Source of the DNA: Polytrichum commune
Lineage: Eukaryota; Streptophyta; Polytrichopsida; Polytrichales; Polytrichaceae
Length of the DNA: 64,000 nt
Direction of reading: 5' to 3'
Assembly (NCBI GenBank): GCA_950295325.1
Contig: OX485803.1
Location: 70,569,554-70,633,553 of the forward strand
A program made the position numbers and the translations under genes. Within the stretch, counting starts at the first letter, position 1. Every line of letters begins with the position of its first letter. Shown one piece after another: positions 18,721-31,357 of this stretch. The notes under the pieces were generated by a model. It was not told where the DNA came from. It did not search any database and saw only the letters and a program-made list of their open reading frames with translations.

Positions 18721-21309
18721 ATTGATATCTTTTCAGATTCTGTAGACTCAGAGTAGCAGAAGTTGTAAGCTGGGCACCTGTGTCTTGGAATTTGTGGAGC
18801 TGGAGAGACAGACAGATCAGGAAGATGGAGAATTCGAAGGCGCGAGAGGTGATGAAGTAGTCAAGGTTGATGTTTCAGAAAATTCCGGAGACCCAGAATA
18901 TCAGAATCCGGATGCAGATCAATTAATGTCGTTTCAAATGCTATGCTAGACTTGGATCATCTGCAGAAAGTTGTCATGAAATTTGGATAAGGTTGAAGAC
19001 ACAGAAGGAGGGAGTTTATAACTAGGAAAGGCGAGAGTTGGTGATGAACTTGGCTACGAGGTTGCGTGAATTGCTGCATACACAAATGCAAAGGAGGAGG
19101 ATACTAGGAGCAATCGCACGCTTGTGCCATTTTGTACAAGATGATGATTAAAGTCTTCTATGCTGTGACATATGTGGAAATTTCCTTTTGGGAGGTCAAG
19201 TGTGGTAGGAATCCACTGAACTGGCAGACACTCTAACTTTTGAGAGTCAATTTGAAAGCCCCACGTGATGATTCTTGTTGGACGGTTCTCAAAAACAACC
19301 ACAACGGGTCAGAATGTTAGCTGATCCTAACTTCCTATAATGCCAATCCCTCATAGAAGCACATGTCACATCTGAGCTTATACAACAGTAAGATATCTTT
19401 CAAAGATCAAGGGTTTTGTCCGCTTTGATGAAGTAGGTCAGCGTGGGCCGACCACATTTCATCTTAACTTATCATGTTTGCCAGTCAATAGTTTAATCCA
19501 ATAAAGTTATCCTTTGATTCAACCGAATCTTTGATTGGAAGTTGGTTGTTGTGCATACAAAACTTTCCATGTTTGGTATGGTTTTGGTGTATGCTTAAAA
19601 TCAGTGTGAAGGTTTGAACAAAAAACATTATGAATTTATTCATTGAGGTCAAGTTGAAATTATTCAGTTTAACACCACTTGACATATTGAAACGAGTTAG
19701 GCCCCAAATAAACCAATTTGTAAACTCTCTCATTCAGCCCTCCACACCAACTCCAAGCTTGTACCGCAAACTTTAAAACGAATATGAAAGGTTTTGTATC
19801 CAAAACAATGAACTCCAACTAAAACTCCAGCTGAAATAAAGGAGAACTCTATTATCATTGCTTATTTGTGATTAATTTGGGTGATAGGTCTGAGGATTTG
19901 CAGAGGGTCGTTGATTTTCTTCATCTTACTAGCCAAGGTCAATTGCAATGATGGAAATTCCATGTCCAAGAACTTGATCTGGAAGATACATAGCTTGTTG
20001 TGCACGGTCAAAAGGCTATTGTTGTAGAGTAGTACTTTCCTACCCAACATCGAGCTCTTTCCTCCACATCATCATAAGGGGAGTGATGTCTCGCCATGAT
20101 GGATTACTACATTGTGTAGCTTGCGTGACTTGAGTGAAAATATAATTGTAGCTCTTAGACCAGACATTCCAGAATAGGCATGTAATAGGCACACTGTCAT
20201 CACTATTGACACGTAAAGTGCACAGTCTTCATCTGACACCTGTGCTTGTATTACACTTGTGTTATATATCCAAGTCCACTTTGGCCACAGATTCGTGGCA
20301 GCCACCTAAGTAAGTTGAGATTGAAAACGTTGGGAAACCCTTCTAGCTAAGAAATTGTTTTCCCAATCTGATTTGAGCCCAGAATTAGCATCAAATTACA
20401 AAGCCCCCAAACTGCTCTAAGGTCAGTTGGCCTAGAGTACTTTAAGTTCGACACCCACAGTTTCTCGTAAGACACAAAACATCTTACTAATGTGAGATGA
20501 TCAACAAATTTAAGTCATGGTCGTAGCCATGGTCCTCAAAATTGTTGGAATTCATATGTATCTCTTCTTATTATCAAAGTGACAATTCTCTTCCTCACTA
20601 AATGATAATATGGGGATTATAATATTTATATTTATATATAAATAAAAGTCTCTTCACTTTTGTTGTCTATTGAATATAGAATGATTAGCAAAATTTAACC
20701 ATGTGGTCTAATCTCTTCTGATTGATATATGTTATCATATCCACACCTAGTACACATATCACTCAAACATCGGTGTTTGATTAAGATAAATGATCAAATT
20801 AAAGTTGCTTATTTTGGAATTATTAGGTTGGGATGAGTTAATCACAAACCTATACCACCGGGTTAGATTTTACCCAACCCCCTAACATAGGTGTCACAAT
20901 CCTAAAGCATGTGTTTAATACACATTGGTAGATTGTAGACTATACATACATGGGATCTAAATTGTACTCTTGAGCATTGGAATACATATCCATGCATCAA
21001 CCAAAATGGGCAAGATGACATCTAGCTAGAGGCGCCTTGTGACAGACACCCATCCTAAATCAGACATTATCATCTTGAATGTAGCTGCCTGGTTTATTTT
21101 AGAACGTAGATGTAGAATAATCTAGGATACATTTGGTAGCCTCTTTAGGAAGGGTGTGCATAAAAGGCCTGATGACTGATCTCCACCTGAAGCATACCAG
21201 ACTTTAATATGCTTGAATTTACTTCATGAAAAGGGCTTCATTGGACTTCATTTCGTCCTATGAAAAGGGCAGTTCATTTTAAAGTAATATACTGACGTTG
21301 GGTGACGGG
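18721..21309. other. Gene-free stretch
   Basis: No gene recognised. 20560-20900 has weak similarity to 32900-33110 (shared words around TCTAATCTCT and ACCACTCAAA), too weak to define an element. Confidence 0.4.
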
Positions 21310-21520
21310 TCTATGATCGGGGAGAACCCGCAGTTGATTACAGATGAACCGGTTGAGTTTGAAAAATAACCAATTGAAGTTCAAGACTGCAGGAAAATTA
21401 CCAACCATTTTAGAGGAATTTATACAATATATCCCAATTTAATAAAGGAAAACTGAAGGCTGTCAACATGTAACCGATTGGACTTGCAAACACTAGGATC
21501 TCAACCAATTATGCCCTAGC
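21310..21520 (+). repeat. Dispersed repeat, copy 2 (first copy 16640-16860)
   Basis: Same order of blocks as copy 1, including TGAACCGGTTGAG and CATGTAACCG. More diverged at its 3' end. Confidence 0.65.
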
Positions 21521-21529
21521 TAGGTAACA

Positions 21530-24189
21530 TCTCCACGATCATTGTGACAGGGGTTGAACTAAGGCTGACTTGCATGGGAACCAGTTGGCAAGCGCAGACA
21601 ATAGACTGTCAGGTGAGTTGATCCGTAAAGGCTTGGCTTCCATGGAAATTAGAATGGTGGTTGTAACTTCTTTGTAAGTAGTTGAACCCCACGAATGTTC
21701 TTTTGGAAATTGGAAACAGTCCCCCTATCCCTTGCAAGACCATCTGAAGCTTACGTGGAAAGACTACTAGGTTGGACTTGTGCCGTCCCACGTGTTGCAC
21801 TCATGCCCATGCCCATGTGTACCGTCACATGCATGTATGTTCGTGTCCCATCATCCGTCAACATATTGCGAATACGTTGCTTCTTTACCCATGAAAAGTA
21901 TCGTAAGTCAAAACTTTATCACAAAAACTTTTAACTTTGCTTTTTCAGCCATGCAACAACCATAATAAACTAACATGTTTTATAATTTCTTGTTGTGGTA
22001 GTGTAATTTTGAAAATAGTACGATGTCCATAAAGTAGCATGGGCAACCTAATTGCACACAATATATATCATCATAGAGGATAACTTACACCAAGTGGACC
22101 CGAGGTGAAGTGATTATCTACATATATAAATGTTAGCCACAAGCCTATCAATGTTCAACTGAATTAGAGTTGGGCATTGTTTATCCCTAACATCCTACCG
22201 TGCTCCAATTTCTATGTGCCTAAGATGTCATGAGTGGCATGCCTTTGGTGGCAAGATATTCCCCACTCCCGTGCCAAGTAGGATCATCAAGGTTGTTGGA
22301 TGGGCATGTGCATCGATGGTCCACACCACTATGCCCACAACCACACATGCCCATATTGAAGTGGATTTCCCCACCTTTTTAAAAGAAGTTGGATCACATG
22401 CTTCTTTTGAAATGAATCTTTGACCCTTTTTTTTAATAATTATATTTTGTTTTGACGAGAATGGCGGAGAACGGTGGCGTGACGGCCTCGCCACCACCAC
22501 CACCACCACCAAGCTTCCATTGTAGATTTAGATGTGTTGTGAGCATATTACCTCTTGAGAATAAAATCTAACATTTGGTGCATCAAGTTATATATCATAA
22601 TTATAGAGTATTATAAAAAGAAAATAACAACAACCAGATGTTCAACAAGTTGTGAACATGGTATAGGGGATCCTACCATATACGTAACTTTTACTACACT
22701 TTGCTTTGAGTGAGGAATGGAACAAGAACTCAAATCTTGGACCTCCGAACCTTCTAACTTCATGTCACCAAAGGCCAGAAAAATACTATTAAATATTAGA
22801 TATGTGGTTGAGATGAGGGGACTTGGGTTTTACACGTGGCTTTGATAAAGGATAAAGCGTCTCTCATTCTCATCATTTTATCTCTAGTTGCCTCGGATGA
22901 CGTAACTTTTAGGGGACTTTCAAGGAGTTACATGCATCAACATATCCCAAGTGTGACCAAGGGGATTGAACATAATGTTACAATGTCACATCATAAATTT
23001 ACTCCCAACATGGTTGCTTCCTTGAGCTTCAGAGGCAACCAAATATGAAAAAGAGATATATGTTTAACACAAGGCACACAAGCTGGGGAGCAAAGTCTTT
23101 CACCAATACTTGTCTTATGCCTAAGATTCCAATGTAGGATTCAAGCAAACTTTTGACCCTACAGTTGCAAATTGTAAATGTACAAAGGCTGCTTGTTTTG
23201 GATTATTTGCACAAGGTAGGTATAAACTAAATTAAATACACCAAGCAAAATGAAATGAAGTTTTCAATGAATGTCAATTATAGTAGAGGCACCTATTTCT
23301 GATTAGGACCCATCGGCAATCTATAGGGTGTTGGAATTTTAATCAAACTAAGATAACACTATATTCGTTAATCGGAGATTTTTTGATGATTTTGAACCTA
23401 TTCAAGGACGTGGTTTTCAAATTTGGGCCAATGATAATAACATTAAAATCTCGTATGTATAATTTTAGATTCAATTATCAATCATAAATGCATCAAAGTG
23501 AACAAATAAAAGTGAACCATACATGAAAACATTTGCGTATAAAATAAGAAATCATTCCTAATGGAAGGGAAGATGTGGAGAATGATTGGAAATTGAAGTT
23601 ATTCAATGGATTTGAAATACAAATATAATGGAAACATCATTAATGTCTTGAAGACCTTCAAATAAAATCAATAACCAAGTACTACATTCTATCCCTACAC
23701 GCATTTAGGGAGTCCGTACACATTTCTAGTCCCACTAGTACGTCCCACTGTTTTTTTCCTGTGGCCATGTCTTTGTCTTTTGTAATTAATGTAGCTTTTG
23801 CAACGGCTTCTCTCTCTAATGCTCCAATGGCATCCATGGCTCTGAAAATCTCAGGCCTATGGGCGTAGCCATGTTTGTTGACTAGCCTGGAATATGTGTC
23901 GTTCTTCCATATATCCCAACGCACTCCCAAATTGTACAACATCGTATTGAAAGTGGAATATGAGAGCGTCTACGAGAGCAAATGTCTTCCACTTCTCCGG
24001 AGGGCCAAACAACAATCAGACTAATGCCTAGTGTTCCCCTAGTTTGCTAATGAACTAATTATCTAAATCACTATTATGTCATAACCTAATTAACTAACTA
24101 TCACCTAATCTAGTATAGCACTACGGGCTCCCCCCCTTATATCACCTCGGTCAGCCCCTTTAAACATATAACTAAATCCCTCAAGGCCC
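21530..24189. other. Gene-free stretch
   Basis: No supported gene. A CCACCA run occurs at about 22490-22512. A minus-strand frame at 23682-23942 (86 codons) has unusually protein-like composition but no domain I recognise and no partner exons; it could be a transposon remnant. Confidence 0.4.
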
Positions 24190-24700
24190 AGCATTAAGCC
24201 TCGGCAGCTGCTACCCCGAACCAGCATTAAGCAAAGCAGTTGCTACCTTCGAACCAGCATTAAGCTCGGCAGCTGCTACTCCGAACTCAGCCTTAAGCTA
24301 GGCAGCTGCTACTCCGAATTCAGCCTTAAGCCTCTGCAGCTGCTACTTTCGAACCAACATTAAGCTCGGCAGCTGCTACCCCGAACCAGCATTCCCAATT
24401 CGCCTTGCAAGCCTCGGCAGCTGGTACCTTCGAATTCAGCCTTAAGCCTCTGCAGCCGCTACCTTCGAACCAGCATTCCCAATTCGCCTTGCAAGCCTCG
24501 GCAGCTGCTACCTTCGAACCAGCATTAAGCAAAGCAGCTGCTACCTTCGAATTCAGCCTTAAGCTAGGCAGCTGCTACTCCAAATTCAGCCTTAAGCTAG
24601 ACAACTGCTACTCCGAATTCAGCCTTAAGCCTCTGCAGCTGCTACCTTCGAACCAGCATTAAACTCGGCAGCTGCTACCCCGAACCAGCATTCCCATTCA
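24190..24700. repeat. Minisatellite: about 14 units of 32-35 bp (two of 49 bp)
   Basis: Each unit contains GGCAGCTGCTAC and ends CCGAA or TCGAA. Units start either CCAGCATTAAGC or TTCAGCCTTAAGC, and these two types are interspersed. Two longer units carry the insert CCCAATTCGCCTTGCAAGC. The array ends in a purine-rich tract (24706-24780). Both strands are open in places because units are near multiples of three, giving repetitive, non-genuine peptides. Confidence 0.92.
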
Positions 24701-24705
24701 GAAGC

Positions 24706-24780
24706 AAGGGAAGGGGGAGAAGAGAGAGAGGAGGGAGGAGAGGGAGAGAGAAAAAAGGGGAGAGGGAGAGAGGGGGCACC
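24706..24780 (+). repeat. GA-rich purine tract
   Basis: Nearly uninterrupted A/G over about 70 bases, ending in GGGAGAGAGGGGG, directly after the minisatellite. Confidence 0.85.
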
Positions 24781-25179
24781 CAAAGCCACAAACCCCTTAA
24801 ACCCCTTCCTACTTAGTAGGACCTTATCCTATCCACTAAACCCTCACCCCCTAAACCAACACGAACATGTTCTAAATCAAACGTTTAAACCCAAGGCCCT
24901 TCCCCTTGCTTTCATCAAACACTACTCACTTAACCAAACACTCCCTAATGCCACTAAACTTCTAATTAACCACACAAAATAGGCTTAAGGCCTAAAACAT
25001 AAATCCACACCAAGCCTCACTCTTTTTATACTTTTTGATATTTCAATAATGATCTCAAATGCAATTCTAAATAGATTTCACACATAAAACAAATATGAGC
25101 AACCATTTTGGGCTCATAAAAGGCAGTCCTACCCTTGATGGTGGAGGGGTGTGGACTGTTAGACTTGAAGATTCACAAG

Positions 25180-25964
25180 CACGGGTAGATCACTCTAAGG
25201 CATTTTTGTGCACCACGTTCGGCTGGGGGTTTTTTGTTTTGGGGCTATTTACCTTCAAGGGCTGAATTAAAGTCTCCCTATAATTACTTAAATTTCAAAA
25301 ATGGCCCATTTGTTTGCACCCTTCCATTACTTATATTGTCCAAGTCACTGTAATTTTTTGTACTCTATATTCTTTTTAAGTAATAAAAGCTAATCTTCTT
25401 CCTAACGCAATTGACGAGTGTTGAGGAAAAACATGGAAACAAAGAAGGGTGCAAACAATAATACCATTGCAAACATAGTTATGAAGAAAACACATAGGAG
25501 ACCATAGCAAAGTAATGTCATTGCAAACACTGTTATGATGAAAACACATAGGAGATGCCAACACAAATACCATAGCGGTCATTGCAATATAAGTGACCAA
25601 AACCACAGAGCATAGTATAGCGGGTTTAGAATTTACAATTTAGGGTGGAGTCCGCAATGTTACGGCGCATTCCCTTTTCATCCATTTTTGGACATATGGA
25701 AATCCCAATTATCATCCATCCCCGTGAGTCCTAAACCCATTTACATATCATTCTAGGATCCTTATCTTCAGCCCCTATATTAATTTTACAAAAAATAATG
25801 GCCCACGTTTTATGTCCATCTAACTTACTTATAATGGGATTGTCTACATTTAATGGCCCCTTCATTATTTGGAATTCCTTTATAATTTTTATTTCAAATG
25901 ATTTTAATCCTCTCTATATTATGCCGCACGTCGTTTTTAAAATGCACTAAGTGATCTACCCGTG
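25180..25964. mobile_element. 785-bp terminal-inverted-repeat element, non-autonomous
   Basis: Left end CACGGGTAGATCACT is mirrored by AGTGATCTACCCGTG at the right end, and the inverted match continues (AAGGCATTTT / AAATGCACTT). Flanks TTCACAAG (25172-25179) and TTTACAAG (25965-25972) differ by one base and could be an 8-bp target duplication, as in hAT elements. Inside, a 55-bp-spaced duplication of ATTGCAAACA...GAAAACACATAGGAGA lies at 25465-25556. A diverged copy is at 54853-55925. No transposase. Confidence 0.78.
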
Positions 25965-25999
25965 TTTACAAGCAAACGTTCGTAAATCTTCATCCTCTT

Positions 26000-28480
26000 G
26001 GATTGCCACAAAGACGGCAACATGAGGGTTTGGAGCGCCCGTCGGCATTGCGGGCATTGGAAAAGCCCCCACCGGTGGCAAAGGGGGTGTTTCCAAGTAT
26101 GACAGTCCTCCTAGGTATGACCCATGGGAGGGGACTGTGTAGAGGGATATCCTTGAGGGAATGGATATGGTGGCTGGAAGGCACTTGCAAAACTCTGCAT
26201 CTCTAATATAACATCCGTCTTCATGTTGGAGGCCCTCAGCTCCTCCTGAATGATGGACATTTTCTTGGCATTCTCCATTACAACTGCTGCCACGCCCTCT
26301 TTCAACTTCTGCTCGAGCTTGGCGTTGAGCGTGGCGTTAGAGAGCACCTCCTCCTACACCTTCTTGTTCATATCAAAATTCACCCCCAACTCCATCATGA
26401 TGTCCATGTCTCCTTCGTCCTCGTCGGAGACGTCGGTTATGGCGTCCTCAGGCAATTTGACATATGGGGTCTTCTTCATCCTCCATCAAGTGTTGCAGAA
26501 GAGGTCCAGGGCTGGGCAGGAGCGTTGGTCAAGGACATCGAGATCCTTCATTTTTGGTACGACCAATTTGGGTCTGGGGGATACCGATGTCGAACAACCA
26601 CTTGGAGTGTCGAAGGCCTCCGCACCAGAGGTCCGCGCAAGAAAACATCATGGGTGGTGCTTGCTAATGATCCCGTATAGCCACATGTAGTTTCTTCTCC
26701 CTTGGAAGAATTTCCTGTGGGGGCCAAAATTCTCAACATGGAGATGTTGAAACCAAGTGCTACCGGATCCCTGTGAGCTGCATGGATATGTTCATCGTCA
26801 TTTGACTCTAAGGCAAGCATGCTCTCGTTGACATGTTGATGTCCATCTTTGGTGTAGACATGTCTCCCAGGTCCATCGTGGTTGCCTTCGACATGTGAAC
26901 CTTGTACTCCTCCTCGTCAATTGCATCAATATAATTGTTGACGTACAAGCCAAGCATCTGAAATCCAAAGGAAATGGGTGTTAATTATATACAAACGGGC
27001 ATTCATAAAGATCAACGCCATGTATTCAAATACTAAATTAAAATAATAAATAAAAACATAGAACAAAACATTGAATTGTCAAGATGATTGAAACATTTAG
27101 CATACAATGTTTTACAAACGAGCGTTCATAAAACTAAGGAGATGGCTTACCATGGCAACGTACATAAATTTACAACTTCCAAAAATATTGTACACCATCT
27201 TCCCATTCATGGCTCAGTTCTGCAAGACAAAGATGTAGAACTCCATTCTTAGTTCAAGTGCCAAGAAAACTGAGTACAATGCCTTTCACAAGAGCTCATT
27301 GGGAGGGGGATGGGAGATACTGTAGATTTTCTTGAACGTCTTGTTTGCCTTGATGGGTGTACGCCCATATCTAAGAGAGTTAAATATCGGAAAGAACAGG
27401 CTCACTGTTCCCACCTGTTTGTTCCCCTTGGCCTCGTTGATTCCAAGGATCCGTTCCGTCTTTGCAGGCGGGTAGGTATTATGGAAGATAATGTACTCAA
27501 ACCTTATTGTTCCCTCGCAGATCTCAGTGACAATGGAAACCTTTTCATGTCCCACAAATCACAACCATACATGTGGCTCTTACATTATTGGCGATTTGTG
27601 CTCCATGACTTTCGCCATGAAAGGGTTGTAAAACAACACCCCCTTTGTCTCGTGCCTTGTAGCACCTAGGATCCTCCAGAAATCAATCAACGCGAACAGG
27701 CACCCCCTTCACTCCTCCCTCACCTCAGCCCTGCTGATGGTGCCATCCCACTTGGAGAATATTGTCCTCTCCACCCTGTTGTAACCAGGCAAAATTGCAC
27801 CATGCTGTCAAACTTGGTGTTTTTCTTCCTCTCTAGAAAATAGATGTATTTTTGTACGTTCTCAAGTTCAATCTTTGATTTTTTTGGTTTTTTTGTTCCC
27901 TAGAGCTTCAGCACAAAGGAGTGTTTCTCGACAAGACTGCGCATTGAGGCCCCGTTGATGTTGTACAGAACCTTAAACTCCTTTCACTTTTCCTAGTTGA
28001 TATGACCGTCGGCATGGAAGAGTATTTTCTCCAACATGAGCCCATGATTCAACTCCCTCATTGCGGCAGTCTTCATCTTCCGGTGGTCGCATCATTCCTT
28101 GATGGAGTATGTGTCAGGTTAGTGCTTTGGCCTCTTCCAAAATATCTTGGGGTATGGAATTGTCCTTCCCACTATGTTCCCAAGAATGTGCACAGGCATC
28201 GCTACAATTTTGACTATGTCAGTCTTTGCAGGGGCTTGAAAAACTTCCTCAACAATGGAGGGGCTTTTGTATTCTTGTCAATGTTATATTTCTTTCCAAT
28301 ATCCGAGTTGACCAGATTACTCGAGTTGTGAACATCAAAAAACTATGTCCACATTTTCCATGTATCGTTGTTGCAACAAATCAGTCTAAGTTCTCCATTG
28401 AGTTCAAGGATTGACTTTGTTGTTGTGAACTTCATGTCGATGGAGAATTTGTCCACTATCGCATCTCAAAAATCTTGCAA
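26000..28480 (-). pseudogene. Decayed coding region of unknown family, possibly a mobile-element ORF
   Basis: The minus strand carries several protein-like stretches in changing frames with stop codons between them. At 26130-26480 there is an acidic then coiled-coil-like stretch (KLPEDAITDVSDEDEG ... KLEQKLKEGVAAVV) with one internal stop. At 26830-26960 there is an acidic stretch after a good acceptor (VNNYIDAIDEEEYKVHM). At 27290-27650 there is a longer frame (VSIVTEICEGTIRFEY), and at 28200-28440 another (NSDIGKKYNIDKNTKAPPLL). Frame changes and stops argue against a working gene. I do not recognise the family; nearby mobile elements make a transposon origin plausible. Confidence 0.4.
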
Positions 28481-28489
28481 AGCACATAA

Positions 28490-29111
28490 AAAAGGGTCAA
28501 TATTTTACAATACACATGAATACACGTTTGTAATTTGAAATAGTAACTGACTTAATAGCATGTTATATAAACTATACGAATGCTCATTCGTAACTGGATC
28601 TTTGCATTCTCCCTATTCTTTGCAGGGCACCCATGTGTGACCCAAACACCTCTAGCAACCACTATATTTGCTACCCAAAATGCCTCAAAAGCCTTGATCT
28701 TGTTGCCCAAATTTAGGTATGTCAAAAAATTCTAGGCTTATCCTAGTCGTCCAACCACACCAAGAACACTTCCAGTACTAATGGTTTGCCTTGAGGTCGT
28801 ACTAGTAGTTCTTATCCTTGACTATAATTTGCAACACCTCCAAGCTATGTTGACCATCAATTATCCAGAACTCGTCATAATTCAGGGCCAATCAATTTCA
28901 GTGGGACAAGAAGTCAGTCTTTTGGACATGACGCACATTGTCTGCCTATCCACTTCACATTGCTCAACAAATTATTAATCTGCCATCCCCGCTCTCATGA
29001 GACCTAACAACCCATTTGTTAGGGGATTTCTTGCACTTGAAGCTGTCCACATTGAATGTGAAGTGGAGTCCCATGGGCCATCAATCCTTGGAGTAGTTGT
29101 TGTAGTCTCTA
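28490..29111. other. Gene-free stretch
   Basis: No supported gene. A 65-codon frame at 28781-28978 is unremarkable. Confidence 0.4.
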
Positions 29112-29718
29112 AGGGTGTTGGCAACAAATGTAATTACAATCTTAGTGATCACTTGATGGTAGATTTAGACATTGTCGTTATGTCCGAAAAAGGTAATTTT
29201 GAAACAAAATAAAGTTTGAGCATTCTTTTGTCTGCTATTGTCTTCATCTTCTCTTCCCAAAAAAAATTTCATTAAAGAATCATTATAACAATATTTCTTT
29301 GCCATGGGCAATTGCTTCTTTCTCTACCAGAGCACCTCTTTTGCCTCTCCCACCGCAAAACCCGTTGGACCATGTTAGTGGATAATGTAGGCTTTAAAAT
29401 ATGTCTTTTGGGACCTCAAACTCCATGGTCACCCAAACTTTTTTTTTCCTTGGTGGTCACCCAAGTGGTCCTAGGACGAGTTCAACAGCCAATCACAGAT
29501 TTTACAAGCCTTGGGATGACTTCATGGTCCATGGTGCAAACAACCCTTGAGTACCATAGACTTATCCTACAGCCTTTGTTGGCTTTGTCCCCTTGTGGGG
29601 CGGAGACTATGTTTTGGTTACTGACAAGACAAAGTCCTTCATGTTAAGCATCCTCAATCTCAACCATCGATCTTCTGACTCAGGACCCAATAACCATTTC
29701 CTTGGACCTAAACCCTAA
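29112..29718 (+). repeat. Duplicated block X, copy 2
   Basis: Matches the minus strand of 14800-15740. Best-kept parts include AAGGGTGTTGGCAACAAATG, GTTAGTGGATAATGTAGGCT and TGTGGGGCGGAGACTATG. The block ends at CCATTTCCTTGGACCT and is followed within 40 bases by a dirigent 5' fragment. Confidence 0.78.
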
Positions 29719-29754
29719 GAAAGAAATTAGTACAGCATCCGAGCTTGCATCACC

Positions 29755-29928
29755 ATGGCTTCTTCGCAAGGACCATGCAGCAGCAATTTGAACAAAAGAT
29801 GTGCAAATGTGATGTTCTTCAAGATGCTGCTCATGCTCACTATGTTCTTTGTTGTGCAAGGCCAGTGCATGCCAGCATTAAACAACGATTCGACCATTTA
29901 TACGAGAGTGCATTTGTCCATACAATGA
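29755..29928 (+). pseudogene. Truncated dirigent pseudogene (5' end only)
   Basis: A 57-codon frame whose first about 38 residues match the start of the dirigent genes at 18035 and 31358: LNKRCANVMFFKMLLMLTMF is the signal peptide, followed by VVQGQCMPA. The leader before the ATG also matches (TACAGCATCC, GAGCTTGCATCACC). Soon after the signal peptide the similarity stops, at about 29880, and the frame ends at TGA 29926-29928. The dirigent beta-barrel is absent, so no working protein is expected. Confidence 0.85.
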
Positions 29929-30207
29929 TACAACAAATCTCATGAAGAGGTTGTCGCAATTTACAAAGTATTACGTTGCTCGATTGGAAAGTGAAGTAGC
30001 ATTTGGATCAACGCATTTGGGCACACATGCATAGGTATGTGAACATTTTACGATTTTTAATTTTATTTCTAATGATTAATGATTCATAAATTTGTGTATG
30101 ATTGGACATTTTATATATTAAACAATATTGGTGTTGGTTTATTTTCTTCATTATATTTGATATGCAAGGTAACCTAGGACATGCTTTAGAGTTGGGTGCT
30201 TTCTCGA

Positions 30208-30653
30208 GTATGCAACTCCCATATTATACACATGGATTGCATATATATATATTCATAACGTATATAAAGAATTGAAACACCTATTTCTTTTTAGCCTTGT
30301 AGAGCATTTAATTCTAAAAGATCTACACAAGTAGTTGCCTCTAATTAAAATTGAAAGTCATTAGCAATGTTGCATTTATAATTTAAAATTTCTTAATATT
30401 TTTATTAAAAGCCCCAAAAGTTGGGTAGTTTGGCCTATGGTACATGTATTAAAAAAACTCAGTTAGTTGGGTTTTTAATGCAATTATATGTTTTAAGGAA
30501 TATTCATTTCCTATATATAATTACATTTTTAGATTCCTTGTTAGAAGGGCTACAAGAGTTTCCTACATTAAAAACAAATCATATCACTTGAGATTGGACT
30601 AAATGCATTATAAGTGATTATAATCACAGCCATATGATACGGGAATTGCGTAC
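30208..30653. mobile_element. MITE related to the outer element at 6661-7755
   Basis: Left end GTATGCAACTCCCATATTAT is mirrored by TGATACGGGAATTGCGTAC at the right end. The interior (30410-30640) matches the minus strand of 6660-6900, with shared words GTTGGGTAGTTTG, CTATGGTACATGTATTAAAA, TATATAATTACATTTTTAGA and TTAGAAGGGCTACAA. Here the right terminal repeat is uninterrupted, giving the pre-insertion state of the site invaded in the 7-kb copy. Confidence 0.78.
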
Positions 30654-31264
30654 CCGGGCATACAACTATGGAGGTTGGGTTGTAGGCCGAACAAGGGCAT
30701 CTTTAGGCAAGCTATCTGGGCATAGCTAGATTTTCCAATGGGGGCAGGCTTGCTTGAAGTTCATCACCTTCAAGCTTTCCAAAAAAATTCGAGATAGGGG
30801 CGTCCAAAACATTAGGCAAGAGGTGATGAGCGGTTTAAACTTAACCGTGGGAGCAATGGTTTCCACAACCATAAACCCCGGGAATTTAAAGAAAATCATA
30901 GCTTTTTGACGCAGAGAGTCTGAGAGGTTCTGAGGTTCATGAATTTTCTTTGGAGGACATTCCCTCCCAAGGGCACAACAGGGTCAAGTTGCACCCCTGT
31001 CATAATTTGGGAGGAATCTCTTGCAAAGAATGTCCATTCCTGTGAGAACTCATCAATTTCCTTTGAGCTTGTATAGAAACAGTGTATACAATCCACTTAC
31101 ACAATTCCATGAGCACATGTAAAACGCGCAAAGATTGAACTACTTTTGTTGCAAATATTCTTGCAACAAAATGGCTTATATCCATGAAGGTGGCATGTAA
31201 ACATGACCAAAATCATGACTTCACGTTGCGTTCCAAGTTCTTGAGGACTATAGCTACACAGAAG
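30654..31264. other. Gene-free stretch
   Basis: No supported gene; ends at the promoter of the dirigent gene at 31358. Confidence 0.4.
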
Positions 31265-31273
31265 GTTGCAAGT

Positions 31274-31283
31274 CTATAAAAAA
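31274..31283 (+). promoter_or_regulatory. TATA box of the 31358-31975 dirigent gene
   Basis: CTATAAAAAA, about 75 bases before the ATG, in the same relative place as in the paralogue. Confidence 0.65.
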
Positions 31284-31357
31284 GAAGTGAGCTCTTGCAT
31301 TCATTCCTAAACCCTACGAAGGAAAGTACTACAGCATCTGATCGAGCTTGCATCACC

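Noticed and set aside
23682-23942. 86-codon minus-strand frame with protein-like composition
   Set aside because: No recognisable motif, no neighbouring exons; cannot be supported as a gene.
24326-24662. Repetitive peptides encoded on both strands
   Set aside because: They come from the minisatellite; both strands are open because of unit lengths.
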